Origin: Streptomyces litmocidini
GTDB lineage: Bacteria; Actinomycetota; Actinomycetes; Streptomycetales; Streptomycetaceae
Length of the DNA stretch: 64,000 bases
Direction: 5' to 3'
NCBI RefSeq assembly: GCF_014649755.1
Contig: NZ_BMTQ01000014.1
Span: forward strand, 1-64,000
Shown: piece after piece, positions 24,685-34,800 of the stretch
Layout of the letters: each line of letters begins with the position of its first letter
Numbering within the stretch: the stretch's first letter is position 1
Notes under the pieces: model-generated
What the model saw: only the letters and a program-made list of their open reading frames with translations
Told to the model about the DNA's origin: nothing
Databases searched by the model: none
Translations under genes and position numbers: made by a program

Positions 24685-27122
24685 GCGACCAGGACGAGGC
24701 GGGGACGGGGGCCGGCGCCCCGGACCCCGGCCACGACCGGGGCGACCGGGGCGACGTCGGTGGCCGGGGCGACCGGGCGGACGCGCACGAGCGGGGCGAT
24801 CGGGGAGAGCGAGGGGGCCGCGGCGGTCGCGGCGACCGGAGTGACCGGAGCGACCGGAGCGACCGGGGCGACCGGAGCGACCGGGACGGTGAGCGGGGCG
24901 ACGGCGCCGGCGAGCAGCCGCGCGAGCCGAACGTCTTCGCCGCCGCCGACCGGGGCCCGCTCGCCGGCGGCGACACCGGAGGCGCCGCCACGGCGCGCCG
25001 CGCGCTGCGCACCTGGGCGAGCGGCGCGGGCGACCGCCACACCCACGTCCAGGGCGACGGCGCCTTCTTCGAGGGCAACCAGTTCTTCTCCGTGTACGGC
25101 TCCGGCGACTCCTCGCGCTTCGTCCGGGGACCCGTCCCGCCCGAGACGCTCGCCCAGCTCGCCCAGGTGTACTGCGAGATCGCCGGCTACCAGCGGATGA
25201 AGGAACGGCTCCGCGACAACCGGGTCCTCGTCCTCTGCGGAGAACCCGGCAGCGGCCGCAAGGCCACCGCGCTCGCCCTCCTCGACGAGGTCGCCGGCGG
25301 CAAGGTCTTCCGCCTCGACCCCCGCCACGGCGTCGACGAGATCACGGACGAGGCCCTCCGGGAGGGCGGCGGACACCTCATGGAACTGCTCACGGAGGAC
25401 ATCAGGACCGAGAGCGACCCACGGACCCGCTCCGGCCCGGGCGACGGCGCCGGCGGCACGCGGCGCCCCGCCGCCCGCCTCTCCGAACTGCACCTCGACC
25501 GCTTCGGGGAGCTCCTGCGCAGCCGTGACGCGTACGGGATCGTCCTCGTCGAGAGCGGCGAGCCCGCCGACCGGCTGCTGCGCGGACGGTACGGGATGTA
25601 CTGCGCCCCGCCGCCCGCCGACGAGGTCCTCCACAGGCACCTGCGGGAACGGTTGCGCGGAGAGCCCGCCGAGGCCCTCGGCGCCGCGCGGGCGCTCGCC
25701 GCGCGCCCCGACGTCGTCCGGGCCCTCGGCCTGGAGGAGCTGCGGCCCCGCGAGGCCGCCCGGTTCGCCGACCACCTCGCCCGGCACTGGCGCGGCGAGA
25801 TGACGGACGGGCAACTGCTCGCCGAGTGCGCCGGGTTCGTGGCGGCCCAGGCCCGCGAGTGGTTCGCGGGCGCCGACCGCCCCGGAGTGCTCCCCGAGGC
25901 GCTCCCCGCCCTGAACGCCGGAGCGTTCCGGATCGCCGTCGCCGTGTTCGACGGGTCCGCCTACAGCCTCGCCGCCGAGGCCGCCGAACTCCTCGCCTGG
26001 GAACTCGCCGTCACGCTCGACCCCGAACAGGCCCCCGGACGCCGCCTGTTCGGCGCGCATGCCGAGCACCGCCCGATGCGGGCGCGCGCCGTCCTGGAGG
26101 ACGGAGAACTGGACCTCGGCCCGGCGAAGGTGCCGGTGCGGGCCGTGCGCTTCCGGGGCGAGGCCCTCGCCGCCGCCGTCCTCGGCGAGATCTGGCACGG
26201 CTACCACAACGTCCGCGGGCCGGTGGCCCGCTGGCTGCGCGCCCTCTGCGACGACCCGCGCGCGGAGGTCTGGGTACGGGCCTCCGTCGCCGCGGGCGTG
26301 CTCTGCTCCTGGGACTGGATCCACGGCTTCCGGGAGCTGGTCGTGCCCCTCGCCGTGACGGACGCGCCCGTCACCCGGCTGGCGGCCGCGACCGCGCTCG
26401 CCGAGTCCGCCCGCGATCCCCGGATCAGGCCCGCCGTCGCCTCCGTCCTCAAGGACTGGGCCGTCTCCGACGATCCCACCCTCGTCGGGACCGCCCTCCT
26501 CGCCCACGGCTTCGTCCTGGCCGCCGGGGACGTGCCCGGCTCGCTCGACGCCCTCGCCCGGGTGGTCAGGACGTGCGAGCCCGCCGACGGCGGCGTGCTC
26601 GTGCCCGCCTCCTTCAGCGTGACCCGACTGCTCGCCTCCGGAGAACCCGAGCCCGTCCTCCGACGGCTCCACCAGTGGCTCGAGGACGGCCGGACCAACC
26701 TCGCCAACCTGGTCCACCTCGCCGTCATCAACGCGCTCGGCACCCGGACCACCCACCTGTGGGGGCTGCGCGAGGTGCCCGAACTCGACGAGCACGCGGC
26801 CCGCCCCCTGCTCGTCGCCCTGCTCGCGACCCGGCCCGCCCTCGCGCCCGAACTCGCGCGGCTGCTGCGGCACACGCTCGCCACGGCCCGCTCCGGCGAG
26901 GCCGCCCTCGAAGCCCTCGGCGGTCTGCTCCGGCGCGCCGCGAAGGACCCCGAGGCGCTCGGGCCCGTCTGCGCCTTCCTGCCGCGCCTCGCGGTGGAGC
27001 GCCGTGACCGGGACCGGCTCAGGGGACTGCTGAACGAACTGGTCCGGGACCGTGACCGGCCCCTGGACAGGAGCGCGGCGCGCCGGATGTGGGACGCCGT
27101 GACGGAAGGAGCGAACCGATGA
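24681..27122 (+). CDS. Large P-loop (STAND-like) ATPase with a HEAT-like helical C-terminus
   Basis: 813 residues. Residues about 12-75 are Arg-Gly-Asp/Asp-Arg-Ser repeats from 9-12 bp DNA units. A short beta segment FFEGNQFFSVYGSG (about 130-143) follows. The P-loop is GEPGSGRKAT at 187-196, where Arg-Lys replaces the usual Lys-Ser/Thr pair. YGIVLVESGEP is a possible Walker B strand. Residues about 500-810 form helical pairs (VRASVAAGVLCSW, VTRLAAATALAESARD, PALAPELARLLRH) resembling HEAT/ARM repeats. The architecture suggests a signal-transducing ATPase that senses or scaffolds. It is coupled on both sides by 4-nt overlaps. Confidence 0.65.
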   Translation: MSDQDEAGTGAGAPDPGHDRGDRGDVGGRGDRADAHERGDRGERGGRGGRGDRSDRSDRSDRGDRSDRDGERGDGAGEQPREPNVFAAADRGPLAGGDTGGAATARRALRTWASGAGDRHTHVQGDGAFFEGNQFFSVYGSGDSSRFVRGPVPPETLAQLAQVYCEIAGYQRMKERLRDNRVLVLCGEPGSGRKATALALLDEVAGGKVFRLDPRHGVDEITDEALREGGGHLMELLTEDIRTESDPRTRSGPGDGAGGTRRPAARLSELHLDRFGELLRSRDAYGIVLVESGEPADRLLRGRYGMYCAPPPADEVLHRHLRERLRGEPAEALGAARALAARPDVVRALGLEELRPREAARFADHLARHWRGEMTDGQLLAECAGFVAAQAREWFAGADRPGVLPEALPALNAGAFRIAVAVFDGSAYSLAAEAAELLAWELAVTLDPEQAPGRRLFGAHAEHRPMRARAVLEDGELDLGPAKVPVRAVRFRGEALAAAVLGEIWHGYHNVRGPVARWLRALCDDPRAEVWVRASVAAGVLCSWDWIHGFRELVVPLAVTDAPVTRLAAATALAESARDPRIRPAVASVLKDWAVSDDPTLVGTALLAHGFVLAAGDVPGSLDALARVVRTCEPADGGVLVPASFSVTRLLASGEPEPVLRRLHQWLEDGRTNLANLVHLAVINALGTRTTHLWGLREVPELDEHAARPLLVALLATRPALAPELARLLRHTLATARSGEAALEALGGLLRRAAKDPEALGPVCAFLPRLAVERRDRDRLRGLLNELVRDRDRPLDRSAARRMWDAVTEGANR

Positions 27123-28837
27123 CCGGGCCCGAGCAGAACAGGAACGCGCGGCCGGACGAGCGGGCGCGGCGGGACGAACGGGACCACGACGAGCGGCAGC
27201 GGCACCAGGGCCGGGACGGCCGGGAGCGGCAGGGGTACGAGGGCCGGGACGGCCGCGAACGGCAGCGGTACGAGGCACAGGACCGGCGGGAGCGGTACGA
27301 CGGGCAGGACCGCCGGGAGCGGCAGAGGTACGAGGAGGACCGGTACGAGCGGCAGCGGTACGCGGGACGGAACGGCGGACAGCGCCCCGGCGGCCGCGAC
27401 GCGGACGAGGACCCGGAGGACCTCGATCCCGACCCCGCGCGGGACGAGGAGGAGCAGCCGCGCGGCGCGGGGCGGCAGCGCTCGGCCACCGGCGGGGCCG
27501 CGGCCGCCGGACGGCCGCGCGGCCCCCTCATCGGCGAGTACGCGCCCCCGTACCGCCGCCGGAGCGGCCGGGTCGCCGCCGTCCTCCTCTACCGCAACGG
27601 CGGCCACCGGGTGGTCTGGCCGGACCGCGTCGAGGACGTCAACAAGCCCATGTTCGGCTCCCCGTACACCGTCTTCGAGGTACGGCTCGGCCGCAACGTC
27701 ACCGAGTTCCGGCTCCAGCTGCCGGCCGCCGGGGACGGCGTCTTCTTCGACGCCGTCGCCAAGGTCCAGTGGGTGGTGACCGACCCGCACCTCGTCGTCC
27801 AGGAGCAGGTCGAGGACGTCGCCGAGCTGCTCCACGACGAACTGCTCGACGGCCTGCGCAGGCTCTCCCGGCGCTTCCGGATCACCGAGGCGCAGCGCGC
27901 CGACGAGGCCGTGCGCGAGGAACTCGCCACCGGGCGCCTCAGCTTCGGCCGGGACATCGGGCTGCGGACCCGGGTCCTCGTCTTCATCGACCTCGACGAC
28001 TCCGTCAAGGCCGAGGTCTCCCGGCGCGACCGGACCGACGTGATCATCGAGGCCGACGCGCGCGTCGCCGAGGCCGAGCGGCGCAGGGAGGCGGCGGACC
28101 GCGTCCTGGTCGCCGAGCGCGCCCGCGAGATGGAGGCCCTCTTCCGGCGCGGGGACCTCGCCCAGATCGCCCACCACATGGCGATGCACCCCGACAAGCA
28201 GTGGGAGATACGGACCCAGCTCCAGCGGGAGCGGCGCGAGGGCCAGGAGGACTACCTGAGGGTCTTCAACCGGCTCCTGGACACCGGCGTCCTGGAACGG
28301 CACGACATCGGCGAGCAGATGTACCAGGTGCTCATGTACCTGCGGTCCCAGACCGGCAGCGTCCTCGGCGGCATCACCGACCGGGTCCTCAACCCCTCGG
28401 GCGACACCTCGCGGCGCCGGCGCGCCCTGGAGGAGGCCTCCCCCGAGCCGAGCGACCCGGACTGGGACGAGGACCACCGGGACGCCCCGGGCGGCCGCGG
28501 CGACGAGGACCACCGGGACGCCCCGGGCGGCCGCAGGGGCGAGGAGCACGGGGAGGCCCCGCGCGACGCCCGGGTCTACGAGCCGACCCGCGTCGAGTCG
28601 GGCTCCGAGCGGGAACGGGAGAGGGAGCGCGAGAGGGAAGGGGGGCGGGGGCGGACGCGGGGCCGTCACGACGACGGGTTCGACGACGGCCGCGACCGGT
28701 ACGAGCCGGACTCCTACGACCGGTACGACCGGTACGACCGCGACGACCCGTACGACCGCGAGCGCCGCGACCCGCCGCGCCGGGGCGCGGGTCCCGCCCG
28801 GCCCAGCTCCGACTTCGACGACTGGGACGACGAATGA
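27119..28837 (+). CDS. SPFH/band-7-like protein with disordered ends
   Basis: 572 residues. Residues 1-125 are a charged repeat (Asp-Gly-Arg-Glu-Arg-Gln units). Residues about 135-330 look like an SPFH domain: PYTVFEVRLGRNVTEFRLQL, then DGVFFDAVAKVQWVVTDPHLVV and a long helix around ELLHDELLDGLRRLSRRFR. A coiled coil follows (ADARVAEAERRREAADRVL). The C-terminal 120 residues are Asp/Arg/Tyr-rich. SPFH proteins oligomerise at membranes; here it may scaffold the small TM effector encoded next. There is no clear membrane helix. The domain call is by pattern only. Confidence 0.55.
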   Translation: MTGPEQNRNARPDERARRDERDHDERQRHQGRDGRERQGYEGRDGRERQRYEAQDRRERYDGQDRRERQRYEEDRYERQRYAGRNGGQRPGGRDADEDPEDLDPDPARDEEEQPRGAGRQRSATGGAAAAGRPRGPLIGEYAPPYRRRSGRVAAVLLYRNGGHRVVWPDRVEDVNKPMFGSPYTVFEVRLGRNVTEFRLQLPAAGDGVFFDAVAKVQWVVTDPHLVVQEQVEDVAELLHDELLDGLRRLSRRFRITEAQRADEAVREELATGRLSFGRDIGLRTRVLVFIDLDDSVKAEVSRRDRTDVIIEADARVAEAERRREAADRVLVAERAREMEALFRRGDLAQIAHHMAMHPDKQWEIRTQLQRERREGQEDYLRVFNRLLDTGVLERHDIGEQMYQVLMYLRSQTGSVLGGITDRVLNPSGDTSRRRRALEEASPEPSDPDWDEDHRDAPGGRGDEDHRDAPGGRRGEEHGEAPRDARVYEPTRVESGSEREREREREREGGRGRTRGRHDDGFDDGRDRYEPDSYDRYDRYDRDDPYDRERRDPPRRGAGPARPSSDFDDWDDE

Positions 28838-29424
28838 GCGCCCCGGACCGGTCCCCGGACCGCGCCTCCGCCCCGGCCGCCGACCGCGCCTCCGCCCCGG
28901 GTGCCGGCCATGCCCCCGCCCCCGCCTCCGGCCGGGCCCCGGCACCCGCCCCCGTACCGCCCGGGGAGATGCGGTTCATGGCCGAGCGGCTCCTCGGCAC
29001 CGTGCGCGAGGACATCGGGCGGGCCGACACCAAGGCCGCCATCCTGCTCTCCGGCGCCCTCGCCTTCCTGGCGGTCGTGTTCTCCGGGGACCGCGCCCCG
29101 CTCCCCACGGCCGGCACCGGGCTCGCGCTGCTCCTCGCGGCGGGCGCGCTGTGGACGGCGGGGGTCCTGATGCTCGTCTCCGTGGTCCTGCCGCGCACCC
29201 GGATCGGCGCGGACCGCACGTTCCTGCGCGAGCTGACGGCCGGTCCGTCCGCGACCGAGTTGCGGGAACAGCTCGGCGCGTCCGGCGCGGACGCCACCGA
29301 CTGGCTCCTCGAACAGGCCGGCGTGCACGGACTCGTGCTCGCGGCGAAGTACCGGTGGCTGCGCCTGGGCGTGTCCGCGCTCGCGCTCGGCGCCCTCCTG
29401 GCCCTCTTCAGCGAACTGTGGTGA
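28834..29424 (+). CDS. Pycsar effector-like membrane protein (PycTM/DUF5706 type)
   Basis: 196 residues. After a 45-residue Ala/Pro-rich leader come MRFMAERLLGTVREDIGRADTKAAILLS, a hairpin of two membrane helices (about 70-83 and 92-115), a cytoplasmic helical segment and a last membrane helix (LRLGVSALALGALLALFSEL). The ADTKAAILLS stretch at the start of the first membrane helix is the hallmark of the Pycsar TM-effector family. Such effectors respond to a cyclic pyrimidine nucleotide and permeabilise the membrane. Together with the cyclase-like gene this suggests a Pycsar-type module embedded in a larger operon. Confidence 0.72.
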   Translation: MSAPDRSPDRASAPAADRASAPGAGHAPAPASGRAPAPAPVPPGEMRFMAERLLGTVREDIGRADTKAAILLSGALAFLAVVFSGDRAPLPTAGTGLALLLAAGALWTAGVLMLVSVVLPRTRIGADRTFLRELTAGPSATELREQLGASGADATDWLLEQAGVHGLVLAAKYRWLRLGVSALALGALLALFSELW

Positions 29425-31859
29425 GAGAGAAGATGCACTGGACCAGCAAGGGAAGCGCCCTGCTCCTCGCCGGGGCGCTCCTCGCGCTCCCCGGCCCGCT
29501 CACGGCGCCCCCCGCCACGGCCGCCGGAGCCCTCGGCGCGTCCCGTACCGCCGCCACCGCCGGGGCGCTCGGCCCCGCCCGTACCGCCGCCGAACCCGCC
29601 GAGGGCCCCGACCCGCTCGACTTCGCCGTCGTCGTCGACCAGTCGGCGAGCCTGGCCGAGAAGGACCTGGCACGCGAGACGGAGGCGGCCGCGCTGCTCA
29701 GCCAGGGCGAGATATCGGACCGCTCCCGGGCCGCCGTCATCGGCTTCGGCAGCTCCGAGGAGCCCGGCCAGACACCCGTGAACGAGGTCTGCCCGCTCAC
29801 CGTCGCCGACGCGGCGGGCCGCGAACGGCTCAGCGCGTGCGTCCAGCAGCTGGGCCACCACGACGCCGCCCGCATGGGCCCCGGCACCGACTTCCCGGCC
29901 GCCATCCGGCAGGCCGTCACCCGCCTCACGGAGGCCCGGCCCGGCACCGCGAAGACCCCCGCCGTGCCGAAGGTCGTCTTCCTGCTCACCGACGGCAGGC
30001 TGGACGTCGCCGACAGCCCCGAGTACGGCACCGACCCGGACACCCGGCAGGCCAACGGGGCACGGCGGCTCACCGAGGAACTCGCCCGCGCCCGGGCGGC
30101 CGGCGTCCAGATCTGGCCGCTCGGCTTCGGCAGCGAGATCGACCGCTCCGCGCTGACCGCGATGGCCGGGGGCGGCTACCGGGGCGCCTGCTCCGACGTC
30201 CCCGGCTCCGTCCCCCACATGCGCGTCGTCGACACCTCCGCCGAGATCGACAAGGCGCTCCAGGAGACCTTCGCCGCCGCCCGCTGCGCCCGGATCGCCC
30301 AGGGCACCGTCGGGAAGCCGCCCGCCGACCTGACCGTGACCATCCCGCCGATCGCCACCGACGGCTCCCTCACGGTCGCCAAGCACGACCCGAAGGTCCG
30401 GGTCACCTACTACGACCCCGCGGGCCGCAAGGTGCCCGTACGGGGCGAGTTCGACGGCTCGACCTTCGAGGTGAGCGGCCAGGACGGGCCGGTCGAGGCG
30501 CTCCGCGTGAAGGACCCGCTGCCCGGCCGCTGGCGCGTGCACATCGAGGCGCCGGAGGGCCACGGCGGCCGGGAGGTCGCCGTCCGGGCCATCTGGCAGG
30601 GCCGCCTGCGCTCCGATGTCACCCTCGACCCGGCGTCCCCCCGCGCGGGGGAGAAGGTCACCGTGCAGGTGCGGATGCAGACCCGGCGCGGGGTCGTCAT
30701 CACCGACCCGCGGCAGCTGGCCGGTCTCACGGCCTCGGCCGAGGTCGCCGGCGAGGGCTTCAAGCCCTTCTCCTTCCGGATCGCCGACGACGGCCGGGCC
30801 CCCGACGCGAAGGCCGGGGACGTCCGGTTCACCGGCACGTTCACCCTGCCCGCCGGGGCCACCGGCGACCTGGAGCTCGTCACGCGCATGGCGGCACCCG
30901 GCATCACCTCCGACCGGCGCCCGGTGCACGCCCAGCGCGGCCCGGACGTGCCGGAGCTGACCGCGGGACTCGTCGTCGACCGCGTCACCGCGCACCCGGG
31001 CGGCACCGTCCGGGGCACCCTCGACGTCACCAACAACGCCTCCGCCCCGCACACCCTGCGGCTCGTCCTCCAGGACCAGACGCCCGGCGCCGAGCTCACC
31101 GTCGCCCCGACCTCGGTGACCGCGACCGCGGGCAAGAGCACCCGCGTCCCCTTCACGGTGACCCTCGCCGCCGGCACGGTCCTCGGCGAACTGGGCGGCC
31201 GGATCGCGGTCGTGGACACCGGCGACGGCGGCACCGTCCTCGACACCGCCTTCCTGGACGTCCTCGTGGTCGCGCCGCCCACCTGGTGGGACCGCTGGTG
31301 GAAGGCCGTCACCGGCGGCGCCGCCGCCCTCCTCGTCCTGGCCGTCCTCGCCGGCATCCGGATCGCCGCCGGGCGCCGCCGCCGCGACCTCACCGGGACC
31401 ACCCTGGAACTGCGCGACGACGGCCGCTCCCTGCACTCGCTGACCATCCGCAGGGGGCAGAGCGAGAGGGGGACCTTCGCCTTCACCGTCGACGGGCCGT
31501 ACGGGGAGGCGCCGATGCTCCGCGGCGTCCACGGCGCCGCCGCCTCCACCGCCCACGTGCTGCGCCGCACCGCCTCCGGCGAACTGCTGCTGCGCCCCGG
31601 GGGCGGCGGCCAGGTGCCGGTGAGGGTCGGGGAGCCGGTCGGCCTCGGCGCACACGAACTCGTCGTACGGGGCGCGCGGACGTCCTCCCCGCGGACCCGC
31701 GACCTCCCGTGGTCCCGGCGCCCCCGCACCCCCCGGCCCACCGGATCCGGCACGGGCACCGGACGCGGCACCGGTACGGGCGCGGGAGCCGCCCCGGGGA
31801 CCGCCCCCGGGACGACCGGGGCCACCGACGGGTCCGACACCTACGACGTGAACTTCTGA
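29421..31859 (+). CDS. Exported, membrane-anchored von Willebrand factor A (vWA) domain protein
   Basis: 812 residues from GTG (overlap GTGA); ATG at 29433 is an alternative. A signal peptide (LLLAGALLALPGPLTAPPATAAG) precedes a vWA domain with MIDAS motif DQSAS (73-77), the GTDF threonine and LLTDGRLD. Residues about 290-615 contain beta-sandwich regions. One membrane helix (about 630-650) and a basic stop follow, with a small cytoplasmic beta domain and a Gly/Thr repeat tail. The vWA part therefore lies outside the cell, where it could bind a ligand or phage, and the tail inside can contact the cytoplasmic partners. Confidence 0.8.
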   Translation: MREKMHWTSKGSALLLAGALLALPGPLTAPPATAAGALGASRTAATAGALGPARTAAEPAEGPDPLDFAVVVDQSASLAEKDLARETEAAALLSQGEISDRSRAAVIGFGSSEEPGQTPVNEVCPLTVADAAGRERLSACVQQLGHHDAARMGPGTDFPAAIRQAVTRLTEARPGTAKTPAVPKVVFLLTDGRLDVADSPEYGTDPDTRQANGARRLTEELARARAAGVQIWPLGFGSEIDRSALTAMAGGGYRGACSDVPGSVPHMRVVDTSAEIDKALQETFAAARCARIAQGTVGKPPADLTVTIPPIATDGSLTVAKHDPKVRVTYYDPAGRKVPVRGEFDGSTFEVSGQDGPVEALRVKDPLPGRWRVHIEAPEGHGGREVAVRAIWQGRLRSDVTLDPASPRAGEKVTVQVRMQTRRGVVITDPRQLAGLTASAEVAGEGFKPFSFRIADDGRAPDAKAGDVRFTGTFTLPAGATGDLELVTRMAAPGITSDRRPVHAQRGPDVPELTAGLVVDRVTAHPGGTVRGTLDVTNNASAPHTLRLVLQDQTPGAELTVAPTSVTATAGKSTRVPFTVTLAAGTVLGELGGRIAVVDTGDGGTVLDTAFLDVLVVAPPTWWDRWWKAVTGGAAALLVLAVLAGIRIAAGRRRRDLTGTTLELRDDGRSLHSLTIRRGQSERGTFAFTVDGPYGEAPMLRGVHGAAASTAHVLRRTASGELLLRPGGGGQVPVRVGEPVGLGAHELVVRGARTSSPRTRDLPWSRRPRTPRPTGSGTGTGRGTGTGAGAAPGTAPGTTGATDGSDTYDVNF

Positions 31860-31881
31860 ACGGGCACCGAGGAGAGACGAC

Positions 31882-34800
31882 ATGAAGATCTACCAGCCCA
31901 TGCTCTTCGTCGGACTCGGCGGCACCGGCGGAAAGATCGGCAGCGAACTCGAACGGCAGCTGCGCCGGGAGCTGTGCGGACCCGACGGCACCGACCTCGT
32001 CGACGGCGGCCGCCGACTGCCCTTCCAACTGCCCGACTGCCTCCAGTTCGTCTACGCCGACTTCAGCGAGGGCGAGCTGCTGAGCCAGCCCCAGTTCCGG
32101 GCCAAGGGAGCCGAGGGCGCCGCCTTCGCCCGCACCTCCCGCATGGTCCGCGACCTGCTGCCCACCGACTTCGACTCCTCGCCCGAGGTGACCCGCATGC
32201 TGCGCGTCTCCGTCCCCGAGGAGACCCGGCACTGGCTGCCGCCCCAGGCCCGCCAGCCGCGCGTCGCCCCCCTCAACAGCGGCGCCGGGCAGCTGCCGAC
32301 CGTCGGCCGCGCCGCGCTCTTCGCGACCGTGCGCTCCGGCCTCGAACCCGTCCTGCGGCAGCTCCGCGAGGCGATCGGCGCCATCGGACAGGCGGCCGGC
32401 GACCTCAAGCGGGTCGGCGGCGGCCGCATCCGGGGCTGCGACGTCTTCGTCGCCTTCTCCGTCGCCGGCGGCACCGGCGCCGGCATCTTCTACGACTTCA
32501 TCCACCTCATCGGTCACGAGTTCCGCAACGCCAAGGTCCCCGGCGTCAAGATCTACCCCCTCGTCGTCATGCCCTCCGCCTTCCCCCCCGAGGCCGGCGG
32601 CGGCCGCGAGGCCGAACTCAACGCCGCCCGCGCCCTCGTGGACCTCTCGCGGCTCGTCGACGACCAGAACGTGCCCAACGCCCTCGACGTCGTCGGCGAC
32701 GTCGAGGAACGCGGCCGGCTCGGCGTCACCTACCCGGGCGACGGCGTCGTCGCCCTGCGCCCCGCCACCATGCAGACCGCCTTCCTCTTCTCCAAGCCGG
32801 CCGTCATCGGCGCCGAGGACCTCCGCCGCTCCATCACCGCCATGGTGATGTCGCTCATCGGCACCGAGCTCGGCGAGGACAGCGGCTCGGTGAACCGCGC
32901 GGAGGACGACTACCAGTCCTTCGCCGCCAGCTTCATCAACAAGGCCGTGGAACGCTCCACCCCGGCCCGTACCGGCATCGGCTACCGGGGCATGTCCACC
33001 AGCCTCGCCGCCTCCCTCACCGTCCCCGTCGACGACCTCGCCGAGATCGTCGCCGCCCGGCTCCTCGCCCAGGCCGTCCGCGGCATGTCCGAACGCGCCC
33101 GGCGACCCGCCCGGGACGGCCAGAACCTCGTCCGGGACCTCTTCACCCGCTCCGCCATCGGCCGCCTGTGGAGCCGCGAGGCACCCGACGTGCCCCTGCC
33201 CGAACCGCTGCCCCGCGGCAGCCGCGACATCACCCAGGAACTCCGGCGGCGACTGAGCGACATGGAGCACTCCCTCGAACGCCTCGACGTCCACCTCTCC
33301 CGAGAGGTCCCCCGCCTCACCGAGGACTTCAGGCCGGGCGCGGGAGCCCGCGAACTCCTCGGCACCGTCGACCCGTTCCAGCTCGAGACCGTCCTCGCCG
33401 GACTCCCCCACCACCCCGACCGGGTGGCCAGGGAGGGCTTCACCGGCATGCTCGACAACCGGCGCAACGACCCGGAACGGCCCCCGAACGTCCAGACCTC
33501 CGCCCCCAACATCCCCCACATCAAGCGCACCGTCGGCGGAGTCGTACCGGCCCGGTGGACCGACCCCGACGTCCAGGACACGCTCGCCGCACAGCAGGCC
33601 TGGTACCAGTGGCGCGCCCGCGTCCTCTGGCACCGCGGCTGGCAGGCCGGCGAGGCCCAGTGGCGGCCCTCCCTCAACCGCGTCACCAACGAGGTCGCCG
33701 AACTCACCAAGGTGCTCCGCTCCCACGAACAGAACGAGGCGAAGTCCTTCGCCGACAGCCGCCGCGAGCTCTACCGGGACGACCGCGCCGGCATCGCCTA
33801 CCTGCTGCCCCCGCAGAACACCCTGCGCGCCTTCTACGACGACGTCGTCGACCGGCTCGCCCAGAGCGAGGGCCTCCCCGAGACCACCGACGCCGCGACC
33901 CTCCTCGACCGGCTCGTCGGGCCCGACGACTGGCGGCGCGCCCTCGACGCGGTCCGCCGCTCCTCCGGGGCGGCGGTGAAGGAGATCAAGCAGGTCGTCG
34001 AGCGGCGGGTCAAGCGCCTCTTCGGCGAGGCCAACGAGGACGTCTTCGCCCGCCCCCTGCTGCCCTCCATGGAACTGCTGCTGCGGGCCGCCGCGGGCGA
34101 CGAGACCGCCGAGGCGAAGGTCGACCCGCGCTGGCTCGACCAGTTCCGCGCCCGGCTCGCCGGACTCCTCCCCGTCGGCTTCATCCCGGACGGCAGCGGC
34201 CCGCTCAAGATCCTCATCGTGCATCCGGCGAGCGAGTCGGACGGCCGGGCCGCCGACTTCCTCTCTCAGGAACTCAACCTGCCCGCCCGGGTGTTCCCCG
34301 AGTGCCGGGCCGTCGACACCGACTCCATCACCGTCGTCTTCTTCCGCAGCGGCATGAACCTCACCGACATCTCCGAGGTCCGCAGCGTCCTCAGCCTCTG
34401 GTCCGAGGCCCGCGACTCCGGCGGCGAGGACGACTTCCTGCACTGGCGCCAGCGGCTCGGCTACCGGGACGACTGGCTCGTCTCCACCGAACCGGACCGG
34501 CAGCGCATCCTCCACCGGCTGCTCTGCGCCATGTGGAACGGCCACATCGCCGTCGAGGGCCCCGCCCACTCGCCCCACCTCGTGCGGATCAGCCTCCAGG
34601 ACGGCGAGTCGGCGACCATGTCGCTGCGCCTGGAGGGCTTCGACGGCTCGCTCTCCAGCTGGGCGGGGCTGCTGCGCGCGTACGAGCGCTCGGCGCTGCT
34701 CGACCAGGGCCAGATCATCGAGCAGTTCTGCGAACGGCTCATGCGCGCCCTGCCCAAGGGCCTCGCCCAGGTCCCGGCGCCCCCTTCACGGCTCTTCACC

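Noticed and set aside
31483..34578. Very long open frame on the minus strand opposite the tubulin-like gene (over 1000 codons)
   Set aside because: It mirrors the strongly biased plus-strand gene, shows no recognisable domain and is rich in Gly/Val/Glu/Asp as expected for an antisense frame of GC-rich DNA.
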